A DNA stretch of 64,000 bases from Halorhodospira halochloris (GTDB taxonomy: Bacteria; Pseudomonadota; Gammaproteobacteria; Nitrococcales; Halorhodospiraceae), in contig NZ_AP017372.2 of NCBI RefSeq assembly GCF_002356555.2, positions 868,001 through 932,000 on the forward strand. Direction: 5' to 3'. How positions within the stretch are numbered: the first letter of the stretch is position 1; each line of letters opens with the position of its first letter. Under the pieces are notes generated by a model. That model was not told where the DNA came from. It did no database searches and saw only the letters and a list, made by a program, of their open reading frames with translations. The translations under genes were made by a program, and so were the position numbers. Shown here piece after piece: positions 28,134-38,199 of this stretch.

Positions 28134-29057
28134 GTGGAGTCCATCCGTTCACGAACCGGTGTTGAAGTAGAGGTCATGGACCTGCACTTCCAGGGCAAAG
28201 CGGGTCTCATCGCCAGCTATCTCATTCGCCATGAGCATGGGGCGATGATAATCGAGAGCGGACCAGGGTCTACGGTAGCTGCTTTGGAGCTCGAACTGCG
28301 CAAGCGCGGGCTCGCCCCGCACGATGTCACCCATGTCCTGATCAGCCATATCCATCTTGATCATGCCGGGGCGGCCGGCCATTTGGCCAGCTACGGTGCC
28401 CAGATATATGTTCATCCGAACGGTGCTCGGCACTTGGCTGAGCCGGATAAGCTGCTGCAGAGCGCAGCGCGCATTTACGGCGAAGAGAATATGGGCCCGC
28501 TTTGGGGTGAATTTAAAGCAGTCCCGGAAAAGCAGATCACTACCCTCGATGACGGGGATGAGATAGCGGTTGGCGGGGTTGGTGTGATCGCCCTAGATAC
28601 CCCGGGCCACGCCGAGCACCACTTGTGCTACCTGCTTGATGATATTTGCTTTACTGGTGATGTCGGTGGAGTGCGCCTGCAGGGCTCATCTACTGTCATA
28701 CCACCTATGCCGCCACCAGAGTTTATTCCCGAGCGCTGGCTGAAGAGCTTGCGGCATATCGAAGATCAGCAGCCAGAATACCTGGCACCGACCCACTACG
28801 GCATCTTTCTTGACCCAGCGGAGCACCTGGCCGAGTTGCGCGAGGGGATAGATGCAGCGGTAAGCTGGGCTGATAGCGAGGTTAGCAAGGCCGACTCGGT
28901 AGAAGAATTGCAGGAAAATTATAGCAATTGGCTCTATGAGTGGGCGCTTGAACGTAACCTTGATAAACGCGACTGGCCGGGCCATGAGTTGATCAATCCG
29001 TCATGGATGTCGGCACTCGGTTTGCGGCGCTATTGGAAGAAGAAAAACGGCAAGTAA
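28134..29057 (+). CDS. Metallo-beta-lactamase-fold hydrolase
   Basis: MBL-fold metallohydrolase of 307 residues. The dimetal motif SHIHLDHAG is at 71-79 (HxHxDH), with LDTPGHAEHH near 150, FTGDVGG near 165 and APTHYGIF near 220 giving the remaining ligands. No signal peptide is seen, so it is probably cytosolic. An excellent AAGGAGG site precedes the GTG start. Genes for an acyl-CoA ligase and thiD follow within 27 nt each, suggesting one transcript. Thioester or lactone hydrolysis paired with the ligase is a guess. Confidence 0.9.
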   Translation: MESIRSRTGVEVEVMDLHFQGKAGLIASYLIRHEHGAMIIESGPGSTVAALELELRKRGLAPHDVTHVLISHIHLDHAGAAGHLASYGAQIYVHPNGARHLAEPDKLLQSAARIYGEENMGPLWGEFKAVPEKQITTLDDGDEIAVGGVGVIALDTPGHAEHHLCYLLDDICFTGDVGGVRLQGSSTVIPPMPPPEFIPERWLKSLRHIEDQQPEYLAPTHYGIFLDPAEHLAELREGIDAAVSWADSEVSKADSVEELQENYSNWLYEWALERNLDKRDWPGHELINPSWMSALGLRRYWKKKNGK

Positions 29058-29082
29058 ATCAAGCCTGTCCACAGGAGGCTAA

Positions 29083-30705
29083 ATGGCTGCGCAGCAGCTC
29101 TGTTACGATAACCTGCCCATGGACTGGGTGGGCAATTGGTCGGGCAGGAGGGCCGATCTAACCCCGCATAGCTATGCTATTTATGAGCCCATAACAGATC
29201 GTCGCCTGACCTACCGGCAGATGGATCTAAGAGCTGAGTTGGCTGGTAAGCTGTTGAGCGAGCAGCTGCAACTTGCCCCCGGCGATCCTATCTGCCTGCT
29301 CAGTCGTAATCGTCTGGAGGCGATTGATCTGTATTTTGCTTGTGGCAAGACCGGGGTTGTTTTGGCGCCGCTCTCTTATCGCCTTGCGGAGCCAGAACTT
29401 AACGATCTGGTGAAAAGGATCGCACCGCGGGTGCTGTTCTACGATGAGGCCTTTGCCGATCAAGCGGCAGCCCTGCATTTGCCGCCGGGGTGTGAGGCTA
29501 TAGAGTTGGCCGACGAGGGCGAGGGTGTTTACCGCACGGCTTTGCAAGCTGCTGAAGATGACAGCCTCATTGAGGCCGCTGAGCAGGATCTGTTTACTCA
29601 CCCGGCTGGCACAGTGAACAGACCTTTGTGCCTAAGTGACCCTTTTCTCTATGTGCATACGGGCGGGACAACTTCCAAGCCCAAAATCTGCGTCATCTCC
29701 CACCGGCAGATGGTTTGGAACGCTGTGGATATTCTCGCTAGTAGCGGCGGGGCGCTGGGCCCGCAGCGCGAGTTGTTGACCTTTCCGCTGTTTCATATAG
29801 GGGGTTGGAATACCCTGACTCCAGTCTATTACGCCGGTGGTTTTACCGTGCTGCTGCGCAGTTTTGACCCGGGGGATGCACTGGAGCTGATAGAGAATGA
29901 GCAGATCAGCCACTTCGGTGCGGTCGAGGCCATGCTACAGATGATGACTGAGGACCCGGCATTTGCCAGCACTGATCTGAGCAGCTTGGAGAGCGTTACA
30001 ACCGCTGGAGCGCCTTGTTCGGCAACCACCATGCAACCGCTCTGGGATCGTGGTGTACCGGTCAGTCAGTCTTACGGTTTGACCGAGGGCGGGCCGTCTA
30101 ATTTCCTCTATGTTCAGGAGGATCAGAGTCTTGAGGAGATCCGTGAGCGCTACGACTCGGTCGGTAAAGCGATGTTCCATACCGACTATCGCATAGTCGA
30201 TCCGCACTCCCTCGAGCCGGTAAACGGAGATAGTCCGGGGGTTTTGCTGCTGCGCAGCCCACATAACTTCGACGGTTACCTCGATGATCCACAGCGCGAT
30301 GAGCTGATGCTGCTGGAGGGTGGCTGGGTATACAGCGGTGATTTGGCTTACGCTGATGAACAAGGGTATGTACGTATCGTCGGTAGGGTAGATAATGTCT
30401 TCATCAGTGGTGGTGAGAACGTCTCCCCAGAGGAGGTCGAAGAGGTTCTGGTGCGTCATGCTGGGATCGATAAGGCTGCTGTAGTGGGAGTCGATGATTC
30501 GCGTTGGGGCAAGGTGCCAGTAGCAGCAATAGTCTCCCGCCCAGGAGCAGATATCGATGAGGAGCAGATTCGCAGTTATGCCCGCCGCGAACTAGCCGCC
30601 TTCAAAGTGCCGCGACAGATAAGGTTTGTTGACGATCTTCCCCTGACTGGGGCGGGCAAGATTGATCGCCAAAAGATTCGCAATGATTTCTTCGCTGAAG
30701 ATTAG
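29083..30705 (+). CDS. AMP-forming acyl-CoA synthetase/ligase
   Basis: Adenylate-forming enzyme (540 residues) that activates a carboxylic acid with ATP and probably transfers it to CoA. Phosphate loop YVHTGGTTSKPK is near 190, SYGLTEGGPSN near 330, YSGDLAYADEQGYVRIVGR near 422, and the catalytic Lys in LTGAGKIDRQKIR near 524. Similarity is general to medium/long-chain acyl-CoA ligases; chain length is not predictable. A CACAGGAGG site lies before the ATG. It sits between the MBL hydrolase and thiD with short spacers. Confidence 0.9.
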   Translation: MAAQQLCYDNLPMDWVGNWSGRRADLTPHSYAIYEPITDRRLTYRQMDLRAELAGKLLSEQLQLAPGDPICLLSRNRLEAIDLYFACGKTGVVLAPLSYRLAEPELNDLVKRIAPRVLFYDEAFADQAAALHLPPGCEAIELADEGEGVYRTALQAAEDDSLIEAAEQDLFTHPAGTVNRPLCLSDPFLYVHTGGTTSKPKICVISHRQMVWNAVDILASSGGALGPQRELLTFPLFHIGGWNTLTPVYYAGGFTVLLRSFDPGDALELIENEQISHFGAVEAMLQMMTEDPAFASTDLSSLESVTTAGAPCSATTMQPLWDRGVPVSQSYGLTEGGPSNFLYVQEDQSLEEIRERYDSVGKAMFHTDYRIVDPHSLEPVNGDSPGVLLLRSPHNFDGYLDDPQRDELMLLEGGWVYSGDLAYADEQGYVRIVGRVDNVFISGGENVSPEEVEEVLVRHAGIDKAAVVGVDDSRWGKVPVAAIVSRPGADIDEEQIRSYARRELAAFKVPRQIRFVDDLPLTGAGKIDRQKIRNDFFAED

Positions 30706-30731
30706 CCCTGCAACCCTGGAGGTCCAAGGAT

Positions 30732-31568
30732 ATGGCCGACCGTTTCGGTAATCACCGCGTTTTGGTAGTAGCTGGTTCTGACTCAGGAGGAGGGGCCGGT
30801 ATCCAAGCTGATATCAAGACGGTAATGGCCCTGGGTGGCTATGCAACTACGGCGATAACTGCTCTGACTGCCCAAAATACTGTGGCGGTCGAGGATGTTC
30901 ACCCGGTGCCGCCAGCCTTCATAACATCGCAGATGAGCGCGGTTATGGGTGACATAGGGGCAGACTGTATTAAGACCGGCATGCTCTACGATACCGCTAG
31001 CATAGCTGTGGTCGCCGAGATGATGCAGCCATACGCACAAAAGATACCTGTGGTAATCGATCCGGTCATGGTTACCCAGAGTGGCCACCGCTTGCTTACC
31101 GAGATGGCTTCAGACCGTCTGCGCGAGGTTATGCTGCCTTTGGCCACCTTGGTAACGCCAAACCTGCCGGAGGCCGAGGTGCTGCTTGGCCGTCCTATCG
31201 ATGATGACGAGCAGAGCATGATCGAGGCTGCACAGGAGCTGCGTGAGCTTGGATCGCAGGCGGTCTTGCTCAAGGGCGGACATGGTCGAGGTGATCAGTT
31301 GGTCGATGTGCTGGTGACTGCCTCAGGGGTAGAATGCTGGCGCGGTGAGCGGCTGCCGACCACCTCTACTCACGGTACCGGTTGCACACTGGCTAGCGCC
31401 ATTGCAACCGGTATAGCTCAAGGGATGACTCTGGTAGAGTCAGTGGATCGGGCGCGTATCTACTTGCGTCGAGCCATGGAAGAGGCCAAGGGGTTGGGGC
31501 AAGGGGCTGGGCCAGTCGAGCACAGCTTTACCGTTAACCCCAGCGCTGTTGGATATACTCCTCAATAA
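30732..31568 (+). CDS. thiD: Hydroxymethylpyrimidine/phosphomethylpyrimidine kinase
   Basis: Phosphorylates HMP and HMP-P in thiamine diphosphate biosynthesis (ribokinase fold). [17 protein letters not shown] near 15 binds the pyrimidine, [13 protein letters not shown] near 111 and [14 protein letters not shown] near 178 line the active site, and [16 protein letters not shown] near 212 is the anion-hole/catalytic Asp-region motif. At 278 residues it is full length. No TPP riboswitch is seen upstream; the gene is inside the MBL-ligase-thiD group. Its last 35 nt overlap the convergent ispG 3' end. Confidence 0.94.
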   Translation: MADRFGNHRVLVVAGSDSGGGAGIQADIKTVMALGGYATTAITALTAQNTVAVEDVHPVPPAFITSQMSAVMGDIGADCIKTGMLYDTASIAVVAEMMQPYAQKIPVVIDPVMVTQSGHRLLTEMASDRLREVMLPLATLVTPNLPEAEVLLGRPIDDDEQSMIEAAQELRELGSQAVLLKGGHGRGDQLVDVLVTASGVECWRGERLPTTSTHGTGCTLASAIATGIAQGMTLVESVDRARIYLRRAMEEAKGLGQGAGPVEHSFTVNPSAVGYTPQ

Positions 31569-32775
31569 TGTTTTTGAATTCCGCGGCAATGTTGTCGCCT
31601 TTAAGGGTTGTCCTGCGCTCGCCGTCGACAAATACTGGGGCTGCCGGTTGCTCATCAGCCCCAGGCAAGCTGATCCCGATATCGGCATGACGGCTCTCGC
31701 CGGGGCCGTTGACTACGCACCCCATTACCGCGATGCGCAGCTTTTCCACTCCTGGGTACTGATTGCGCCACTCCGGTATCCGCTCATCAATGTGGTGGCG
31801 AACCTGCTCGGCAAGGTGCTGGAAATAATTACTCGATGTCCTGCCGCAGCCAGGGCAGGCGGTAACCCGGGGGGTGAAGTCGCGTAGCCCCATGCATTGC
31901 AGGATTTGCTGGGCGACCTCTACCTCGCGGGTACGTGCGCCGCCCGGGTCAGGGGTTAGAGAGACTCGAATGGTATCGCCTATCCCTTGCTGGAGGAGGA
32001 TTGCTAGCGCTGCACTTGAAGAGGCGATGCCTGGCACGCCCATGCCTGCTTCGGTGAGACCGAGATGCAGAGGGTAGTCGCAGCGCCGGGCCAGGTCACG
32101 GTAGACCGCAACCAGATCCTGAACCCCGCTCATCTTGCATGAGAGGATGATGCTATCGCCTGGCAAGCCGAGTTCCTCGGCCTGCTTGGCGCTTTCAATG
32201 GCCGAGGTAACGACAGCATCACGGGTCACCATCTCAGGCGGATAGGGTTGCTGGCGTTGGGCATTGGCATCCATTAGCCGGGTAAGGACACTCTCGTCCA
32301 AGCTGCCCCAATTGACGCCGATGCGCACCGGCAGTTCGTAACGGCAAGCGATCTCTATCATCTCAGCGAATTGCGGATCGCGGCGACTGCCTTTGCCGAC
32401 ATTGCCGGGATTTATGCGCATCTTGGCGATGGCCTCGGCACAGGCAGGATGGCGCTTGAGCAGCTTGTGGCCGTTAAAGTGGAAGTCGCCCACCAAGGGC
32501 ACCTCAATGCCTTGGCTAGCAAGTTGCTCACGGATGTGGGGTAGAGCCGCTGCTGCCTGTTCGTTATTGATGGTCAGGCGCACTAGTTCGGAGCCAGCTC
32601 TTGCCAGGGCGGCGGCCTGTTTGACCGTAGCGTCAATATCGGCCGTCTCAGTGTCGGTCATCGATTGAATTAGCACCGGGGCATCGCCACCGATCTTATA
32701 TGGACCAACAGCCACGCAACGGGTGGTTTGACGCGGCGAGGGAGAGGCTTCTATGGGGTGGTCGAAGGTATCCAT
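31534..32775 (-). CDS. ispG: 4-hydroxy-3-methylbut-2-enyl diphosphate synthase (flavodoxin)
   Basis: [4Fe-4S] enzyme that makes HMBPP from MEcPP in the MEP isoprenoid pathway. TIM-barrel region: [20 protein letters not shown] near 32, [19 protein letters not shown] near 98, [10 protein letters not shown] and [14 protein letters not shown]. The cluster cysteines are in [16 protein letters not shown] (CxxC) and [16 protein letters not shown] 32775 is chosen (413 residues); a TTG two codons upstream is also possible. A TATAAT on the minus strand lies only 8-13 nt before the ATG. Confidence 0.94.
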   Translation of the reverse strand: MDTFDHPIEASPSPRQTTRCVAVGPYKIGGDAPVLIQSMTDTETADIDATVKQAAALARAGSELVRLTINNEQAAAALPHIREQLASQGIEVPLVGDFHFNGHKLLKRHPACAEAIAKMRINPGNVGKGSRRDPQFAEMIEIACRYELPVRIGVNWGSLDESVLTRLMDANAQRQQPYPPEMVTRDAVVTSAIESAKQAEELGLPGDSIILSCKMSGVQDLVAVYRDLARRCDYPLHLGLTEAGMGVPGIASSSAALAILLQQGIGDTIRVSLTPDPGGARTREVEVAQQILQCMGLRDFTPRVTACPGCGRTSSNYFQHLAEQVRHHIDERIPEWRNQYPGVEKLRIAVMGCVVNGPGESRHADIGISLPGADEQPAAPVFVDGERRTTLKGDNIAAEFKNIIEEYIQQRWG

Positions 32776-32782
32776 GGTCAAG

Positions 32783-32788
32783 ATTATA
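32783..32788 (-). promoter_or_regulatory. TATAAT immediately upstream of ispG
   Basis: The minus-strand sequence reads TATAAT about 8 nt before the ATG. If used as a -10, transcription would begin at or next to the start codon, giving a leaderless message or pointing to a start further downstream. The -35 candidate TTATCG is weak. Confidence 0.3.
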
Positions 32789-32836
32789 GCGCCTTTACTG
32801 GGTGGCGATAAGGGCAGTGGTGCTCTTCGGAATTGC

Positions 32837-33628
32837 TTATTGATTGGCCAATTTGGCTTTGGCGCGCTGCCAAGCCTCTTCTAGCTCTTCAATGGTCTCT
32901 GCGGACATTTCTCTGCCTTGTTCAGTGAACTCCTCTTCCACCTCGCGGAAGCGACTTTCGAAGCGCAGGTTGGCACGCCGTAGGGCAGTCTCCGGATCTA
33001 CCTCTAGATGACGGGCCAGGTTAGTTACGGCAAAGAGCACGTCGCCGATCTCCTCTTCCAGGCGTTGGGGGTCGGCTGAGTCAATCTCGGCCTCAACTTC
33101 TTTAACTTCCTCATCGATCTTGTCCAGCGCACCGCGGTAATCTGGCCAGTCAAAGCCGATCCGCGCGGCCCGTCGCTGCAGCTTGCAGGCCCGGGTCAGG
33201 GCAGGCAGGGCGGTGGCGACATCGGCAAGGACGCTGTTGTCAGCGAGTTTGGCTTGGCGCTCCTGCTCTTTTATCGCTTCCCAGTTATCTACCACTCCGT
33301 CCGCATCGGCGGCTTGCAAGTTGCCGAATACATGTGGATGGCGGCGGATCAGCTTATCCTGGAGGGCTTGAGCAACATCTTGGAAGTTAAAAAGATTTTG
33401 CTCGCTGGCCATTTGGGCGTGGAAGATCACATGGAGGAGCAAATCGCCGAGTTCGTCCTTGAGGCCATTTTCTAGGTCGCCGCTCTCTATAGCCTCGGCT
33501 ACCTCGTAGGCCTCTTCGATGGTTTTTGGGGCAATGGAGGCGAAATCCTGCTCTATGTCCCAAGGGCAGCCGCCCTCGGGGTCGCGCAGTTGTGCCATTG
33601 TGCGGAGTAGCCTTGCGATGCTGTCCAT
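32837..33628 (-). CDS. mazG: Nucleoside triphosphate pyrophosphohydrolase MazG
   Basis: House-cleaning all-alpha NTP-PPase (263 residues, the length of E. coli MazG) that hydrolyses NTPs and dNTPs to NMP and PPi. Two MazG repeats are visible: the first with [20 protein letters not shown] and then [15 protein letters not shown], the second with [13 protein letters not shown] and [17 protein letters not shown]. The ExxE...ExxD metal sites are intact in both. It lies upstream of ispG on the same strand with a 61-bp gap. Confidence 0.95.
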   Translation of the reverse strand: MDSIARLLRTMAQLRDPEGGCPWDIEQDFASIAPKTIEEAYEVAEAIESGDLENGLKDELGDLLLHVIFHAQMASEQNLFNFQDVAQALQDKLIRRHPHVFGNLQAADADGVVDNWEAIKEQERQAKLADNSVLADVATALPALTRACKLQRRAARIGFDWPDYRGALDKIDEEVKEVEAEIDSADPQRLEEEIGDVLFAVTNLARHLEVDPETALRRANLRFESRFREVEEEFTEQGREMSAETIEELEEAWQRAKAKLANQ

Positions 33629-33739
33629 GCTGTTTTACTTGGTATTAAGAGGTGAGTGAACTCATGGGCCGCACAGGCCCAGGCAATTGGTCGAGTACTA
33701 TACTAACCTTTGGGGTGGCATTGCCATGCATTGCCGGTA

Positions 33740-33767
33740 CGCGGATGCGGTGAATCCCTACCTGGGA
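33740..33767. repeat. Loop fragment of the palindromic element beside copy 6
   Basis: GCGGTGAATCCCTACCTGGG resembles the orientation-B loop (GCCGTGAATCCATCCCTGGA). No arms are attached. It abuts copy 6 on its left. Confidence 0.45.
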
Positions 33768-33923
33768 GGGTCCTTGAAATCTCCCCCGAGCCAAACGGAT
33801 TGCCCGGTGTGGAGGACGCCGTAAATCCGTCCTTGGAGGCTTCATGGCGCCATCCCTGGCGCCAAGACCTCCACCCCGGGGCAATCCTCCGGTTGGCTCG
33901 GGGGAGATTTCAGAGGCGGCACC
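33768..33923. repeat. Palindromic miniature element, copy 6 (subtype with CCCCCGAGCCAA arms)
   Basis: Orientation B. The inner stem and loop are conserved, but the outer arms read TGAAATCTCCCCCGAGCCAA and its inverse complement, unlike the CTTCGCCGGCGCCACC arms of copies 1-3 and 5. Its right flank shares about 25 of 26 nt (through CCGTGAAGACTC) with the left flank of copy 7, so copies 6 and 7 are a subtype with longer ends. It lies between divergent mazG and the TetR gene. Confidence 0.8.
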
Positions 33924-34065
33924 TGGAGTCTTCACGGCCACCGGGGTTTTCGAAGTTCCCATTAAGCTGTGATATACATTAGGATGGTGAAGCGGATAAG
34001 CCACGGTTTTATCGCTCTACAATGTACGAAGAGCTTTTGGGTTTAAGCAGGGTTGGAAAGCCTAA

Positions 34066-34698
34066 ATGACCACCTATGATGCACCACCACCGTCGGGTAG
34101 CGGGCCTGTTACCGAGCGCGGCGAGCGGACGCGGCGCAAATTGATCGGTGCCGCTGAGGCTGAGCTCGGAGAGAAGGGCTTCCATAAGGCCTCGATCAGC
34201 AGTATTACCCAGCGGGCGGGTATCGCTCAGGGCACATTTTACCTGTATTACCGTTCCAAAGAAGAAATATTTAGGGCATTGGTCGAGCACATGAACCGCA
34301 CCATGCGTCGCCACCTTAGCGAGGCTATTGACGGTGCGCGCGATAGGCTTGAGGCCGAGCGTTTGGGGCTAGGGGCCTTTTTGAGTTTTTGCCGCGAGCA
34401 CGGTCACCTCTATCGGATAGTCATGGAGGCGCAGTTTGTAGATCCTGAGGCCCATCAATATTTCTTTCGCTCCCTGGCTGACAGCTATGCGGAACGTCTC
34501 AGGCAGGCGCAGCAGCGTAATGAGGTGAGTGATGGCGACCCACATGCTCAGGCTCTGGCCTTGATAGGAATAGCCTTCTTTATGGGCCAACGCCATTGGA
34601 TCTGGGATCAGCCGCCTACTGATGAAGATGCCCTCGCGACTGCGACCGCCATCATTGAAAAGGGCTTGACTCCACCTTCCACTCGAGGTGGCAAGTAG
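34066..34698 (+). CDS. TetR/AcrR-family transcriptional regulator
   Basis: A 210-residue DNA-binding repressor-type protein. The N-terminal helix-turn-helix is textbook: TRRKLIGAAEAELGEKGFHK, then ISSITQRAGIAQGTFYLYYR with KEEIFRALV, at ~25-70. The C-terminal ligand domain is unremarkable and includes a run around FRSLADSYAERLRQAQQ. No obvious target gene is divergently placed; palindrome copy 6 lies upstream and copy 7 downstream. The ligand and targets are unknown. Confidence 0.9.
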   Translation: MTTYDAPPPSGSGPVTERGERTRRKLIGAAEAELGEKGFHKASISSITQRAGIAQGTFYLYYRSKEEIFRALVEHMNRTMRRHLSEAIDGARDRLEAERLGLGAFLSFCREHGHLYRIVMEAQFVDPEAHQYFFRSLADSYAERLRQAQQRNEVSDGDPHAQALALIGIAFFMGQRHWIWDQPPTDEDALATATAIIEKGLTPPSTRGGK

Positions 34699-34750
34699 CC
34701 GTTCCTCTTCAACCAGGCAAGGCTAGCAACCTCAAGCCTTACTAACCTTC

Positions 34751-35040
34751 AGGAAAGTATTATCAGGTAGCGCCTATACGTGGTCTCGACCACAAGGGTG
34801 CAACCGTGAAGACTCTAGGTGCCGCCTCTGCAAGCTCCCCCGAGCCAACCGGCTGCCCCGGTGTGGAGGTCTTGGCGCCAGGGATGGCGCCATGAAGCCT
34901 CCAGGGATGGATTCACGGCGTCCTCCACACCGGGGCAGCCGGTTGGCTCGGGGGAGCTTGCAGAGGTCCCCATTGGAGTCTTTATGTTCGCACCCTTGGG
35001 TCCGAGGCCGAGTATAGGCGCTACCTGACCAAACTTTCCT
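34751..35040. repeat. 290-nt long palindrome containing element copy 7
   Basis: Arms 34751-34869 and 34922-35040 are each 119 nt and pair without a single gap: I count 99 of 119 matching positions, and the innermost ~43 pairs are perfect. The 52-nt loop 34870-34921 is the orientation-A loop of the family. The core (about 34819-34980) is the CCCCCGAGCCAA subtype also seen in copy 6. The outer 70 nt of each arm (from AGGAAAGT and CAGGTAGCGCCTATAC) are not in copies 1-5. It lies between the convergent TetR and Mth938-like genes and its right arm touches the stop codon of the latter. Confidence 0.9.
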
Positions 35041-35416
35041 AAAGATCACAAACGAAGAGCACAGCAGATACCCGCCTGCCTTCACTGGCTAGCAGATTAA
35101 AAGTCTGGCTAGCAGCCGAAGTGGTTATCGCCTCGCAGCCAATCTCCTGGGAAATAATCCCGCGAATAATCTCACGCTTGGGGAAGATCTGCGTGGGTCC
35201 TGTACCAAGTAGGATCATCTCCGGCTGCCAGGCTAGTAATTGCTGCAAGTCTTGCAGGGCCAAATCTGTTATCCGTTCGGCGGCTAAGTCGCAGCTCAGC
35301 GACTCTGGGGTGAGAATAACACTCGTTGTGTACTGTTGCCGATTGATGGTTATGGCCCCAGGCTCATAAGAGTTGACTCGGTAAACGCTAGGGCTGTCGT
35401 GACGCGATATCCGCAT
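35039..35416 (-). CDS. Mth938-like (DUF498) domain protein
   Basis: A 125-residue single-domain protein of the Mth938/Xcc1710 family, whose members include mitochondrial NDUFAF3; bacterial function is uncertain. Typical features are YVRVNSYEPGAITIN-like N-terminus (YRVNSYEPGAITINRQQY), then QQLLAWQPEMILLGTGPTQIFP and the C-terminal ASQTFNLLASEGRRVSAVLF. Upstream, the aminotransferase gene is divergent. The stop codon touches the right arm of the 290-nt palindrome. Confidence 0.85.
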   Translation of the reverse strand: MRISRHDSPSVYRVNSYEPGAITINRQQYTTSVILTPESLSCDLAAERITDLALQDLQQLLAWQPEMILLGTGPTQIFPKREIIRGIISQEIGCEAITTSAASQTFNLLASEGRRVSAVLFVCDL

Positions 35417-35535
35417 TGTGCTGTACCCAGAACGATCGACGGCAAAGTTTGCTAGGATTTGACAGTGGAATCTATACGCAGTAGGTTTCCACGCTTAACC
35501 TAATCCCTTGTATCCCGTCTTTGTTGAGGTTAGTT

Positions 35536-36735
35536 GTGGACGCTGATCTGCCGAAAGCCGAGTTCCCCAGGATCAAGCGGCTGCCGCCCTATGTGTTCAA
35601 CATAGTAAACGAACTGAAGGCAGACGCCCGTAAGCGTGGTGAAGATATTGTCGATTTCGGGATGGGGAACCCTGACCAACCGACCCCGCAGCACATTGTA
35701 GATAAGCTTTGTGAGGCTGCACAACGCCCGGATACCCACAGATATTCAATGTCGCGAGGGATCCCCCGGCTACGCCGTGCTATAGCCAACTGGTACGCGG
35801 ACAGGTATGCGGTTGACCTTGATCCAGAGAGCGAGGCGATAGTCACGATTGGATCGAAAGAGGGGTTGGCGCATCTGGCCCTGGCCACTCTGGGGCCGGG
35901 TGATGCCGTGCTGGTGCCCAATCCAGCCTATCCGATACACCCTTATGGTGTGGTTATCGCAGGGGCGGATATTCGCCACGTGCCCATGATCCCGGGGGGT
36001 GACTTTTTCGCTGAACTCAAAAAGGCTATCCGCGACACCTATCCAAAGCCGAAGATGCTCATCCTCAATTTCCCCTCCAACCCGACAGCGCAATGTGTCG
36101 AGCTGGATTTTTTTGAAAAGGTGGTAGCGGTCGCGCGCCAAGAGGGGATTTGGGTCGTGCAGGATCTGGCCTATGCTGAAATTGTCTTCGATGGTTATAA
36201 GGCACCGTCGATCCTTCAAGTTCCTGGCGCCAAAGATGTGGCAGTGGAGTGCTACTCGCTGTCCAAGACGTACAATATGCCTGGTTGGCGGGTTGGCTTT
36301 GTGTGTGGCAACCCCGATTTGATAGCAGCGCTGGCTCGCATGAAGTCGTATTTAGACTATGGGATGTTTACGCCCATTCAAGTAGCGGGCATACTCGCCC
36401 TGGAGGGGCCGCAGGACTGTGTCGAGGAGATTCGGCAGATGTATCGATGTCGCCGTGATGTGCTCTGTGATGGCTTGGAGGCGGCAGGTTGGCCTATTGA
36501 GAGGCCGCGGGCGACCATGTTCGCTTGGGCCCAGATACCAGAGCCCTATCGCGAGATGGGATCATTAGAGTTCTCGAAAAAGCTGTTGGCTGATGCCAAG
36601 GTGGCAGTCTCTCCTGGGATAGGCTTTGGCAGCTACGGCGATGACTATGTCCGTTTCTCATTGATCGAAAATGAGCACCGGACTCGTCAGGCGATCCGGG
36701 GTATTAAGCAGATGCTTCGGCGTGAGATGGGGTAG
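35536..36735 (+). CDS. alaC: AlaC-type pyridoxal-phosphate aminotransferase
   Basis: Fold-type I aminotransferase resembling AlaC (glutamate-pyruvate aminotransferase) of E. coli, which makes alanine. The N-terminus [17 protein letters not shown] and [18 protein letters not shown] are characteristic. The PLP lysine is in [25 protein letters not shown] and the C-terminal arginine in [18 protein letters not shown] complete the site. GTG 35536 is chosen because TTGAGGT sits 5-7 nt before it; a TTG at 35521 would add five residues. It lies upstream of hom-thrC, and genes of this type precede hom in several gammaproteobacteria. Confidence 0.92.
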   Translation: MDADLPKAEFPRIKRLPPYVFNIVNELKADARKRGEDIVDFGMGNPDQPTPQHIVDKLCEAAQRPDTHRYSMSRGIPRLRRAIANWYADRYAVDLDPESEAIVTIGSKEGLAHLALATLGPGDAVLVPNPAYPIHPYGVVIAGADIRHVPMIPGGDFFAELKKAIRDTYPKPKMLILNFPSNPTAQCVELDFFEKVVAVARQEGIWVVQDLAYAEIVFDGYKAPSILQVPGAKDVAVECYSLSKTYNMPGWRVGFVCGNPDLIAALARMKSYLDYGMFTPIQVAGILALEGPQDCVEEIRQMYRCRRDVLCDGLEAAGWPIERPRATMFAWAQIPEPYREMGSLEFSKKLLADAKVAVSPGIGFGSYGDDYVRFSLIENEHRTRQAIRGIKQMLRREMG

Positions 36736-36884
36736 AGTGGCGCTCTAAAAGGGGCTTTTGTGGTTCCCAATCGAGGGCTGATGAGAGGCTTGCGCAGGGT
36801 TAAATAAGCAAGTGGTGCTGGATGCAGATAGCTACTGCAGTGGATGGTTGTTGATACTCAGATTTGTTGTTGGAGGTTAAGGGC

Positions 36885-38195
36885 TTGAAACCGGTAAACG
36901 TGGGCATGCTGGGCATCGGAACCGTCGGTTCCGGGGTGGTCAACATTTTGGAGCGTAATGCTGATGTCATAAGTCGCCGGGCGGGGCGGGAGATTCGGGT
37001 CACCCATGCCTCGGCGCGTCATCCTGAGCGTCCGCGTAGTTGTCGGCTAGAGGGTATAAAGCTAAACACCGACCCATTTGAAGTGGTAGATGACCCGCAG
37101 ACCGAGATCATTGCTGAACTGATCGGCGGTGAGGAGCCAGCTCGGGAGCTTATCCTGCGCGCGCTAGATAACGGTAAGCATGTCGTTACGGCGAATAAAG
37201 CCCTGATCGCCCAGCACGGTAACGAGATATTTGCGCGAGCTCGCGATAACGGTGTGACCGTGGCCTTTGAAGCGGCTGTGGCCGGTGGTATACCGATTAT
37301 TAAGGCCGTTCGTGAGGCTCTTACCGGCAATCGGATCGAGTGGCTTGCCGGTATCATTAACGGTACCGCCAACTATATCCTTACCGAGATGTTTTACGAG
37401 GGGCGCGAATTCGGTGATGTCCTGGCCGAGGCACAACGCCTTGGTTACGCCGAGGCGGATCCCAGCTTTGACGTAGAGGGCATTGATGCGGCACATAAGC
37501 TGACCATCCTGGCGTCGATAGCTTTCGGTATACCGCTACAGTACGACAAGGTGCACGTCGAGGGCATCAAGCACATTAGTCGCGATGATGTCGAATGGGC
37601 TGAAGAACTCGGCTTTCGTATCAAGCACTTAGGTTTGGCATTCCATGAAGAGGGGGGGTATGCCCTGCGCGTCCACCCGACGCTGCTGCCGCGTAGGCAT
37701 ATGCTGGCGAATGTTGATGGCGTTATGAACGCGGTTATGGTTAAAGGCGACGCTGTCGGTCCGACCATGTATTACGGGGCGGGGGCTGGAGCGGAGCCAA
37801 CCGCCTCGGCGGTAGTTGCTGACATGATAGATGTGGTTCGCGAGTTCAACCTTGAGCCCGAGAATCGGGTACCTTATCTTGCGTTCCACACTCACTCGCT
37901 CTCGAATGCCCCCGTACTGGATATACGTGATGTGCAGCCTGCCTACTATCTGCGTATGTCGGCGCGTGATGAGCCAGGGGTGCTTGCCGAAGTAACTAGA
38001 GTGTTGGGGGACTTTGGCATTTCGATAGAGGCAATTATCCAAAAGCAACCGGAGGCAGGGGCTGATCATGTCCCCATAATTATACTCACTCACCGCGTCC
38101 ATGAGCGCCAGATGGACGCTGCAATTGAGAGTATAGAGAAACTCGACAAGGTTTCTGGTCGGGTAGTGCGTATACGTGTTGAGAGCCTGGAGTGA
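36885..38195 (+). CDS. hom: Homoserine dehydrogenase
   Basis: NAD(P)H-dependent reduction of aspartate semialdehyde to homoserine, on the route to threonine and methionine. NAD-binding [13 protein letters not shown] at ~7-19; catalytic domain with [32 protein letters not shown] and [12 protein letters not shown]; a C-terminal ACT domain ([20 protein letters not shown]) at ~345-425 likely for threonine feedback. The start is TTG 36885 with GGAGG 8 nt before it; the frame is open seven codons further upstream. thrC follows 4 nt later. Confidence 0.95.
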   Translation: MKPVNVGMLGIGTVGSGVVNILERNADVISRRAGREIRVTHASARHPERPRSCRLEGIKLNTDPFEVVDDPQTEIIAELIGGEEPARELILRALDNGKHVVTANKALIAQHGNEIFARARDNGVTVAFEAAVAGGIPIIKAVREALTGNRIEWLAGIINGTANYILTEMFYEGREFGDVLAEAQRLGYAEADPSFDVEGIDAAHKLTILASIAFGIPLQYDKVHVEGIKHISRDDVEWAEELGFRIKHLGLAFHEEGGYALRVHPTLLPRRHMLANVDGVMNAVMVKGDAVGPTMYYGAGAGAEPTASAVVADMIDVVREFNLEPENRVPYLAFHTHSLSNAPVLDIRDVQPAYYLRMSARDEPGVLAEVTRVLGDFGISIEAIIQKQPEAGADHVPIIILTHRVHERQMDAAIESIEKLDKVSGRVVRIRVESLE

Positions 38196-38199
38196 GAGC

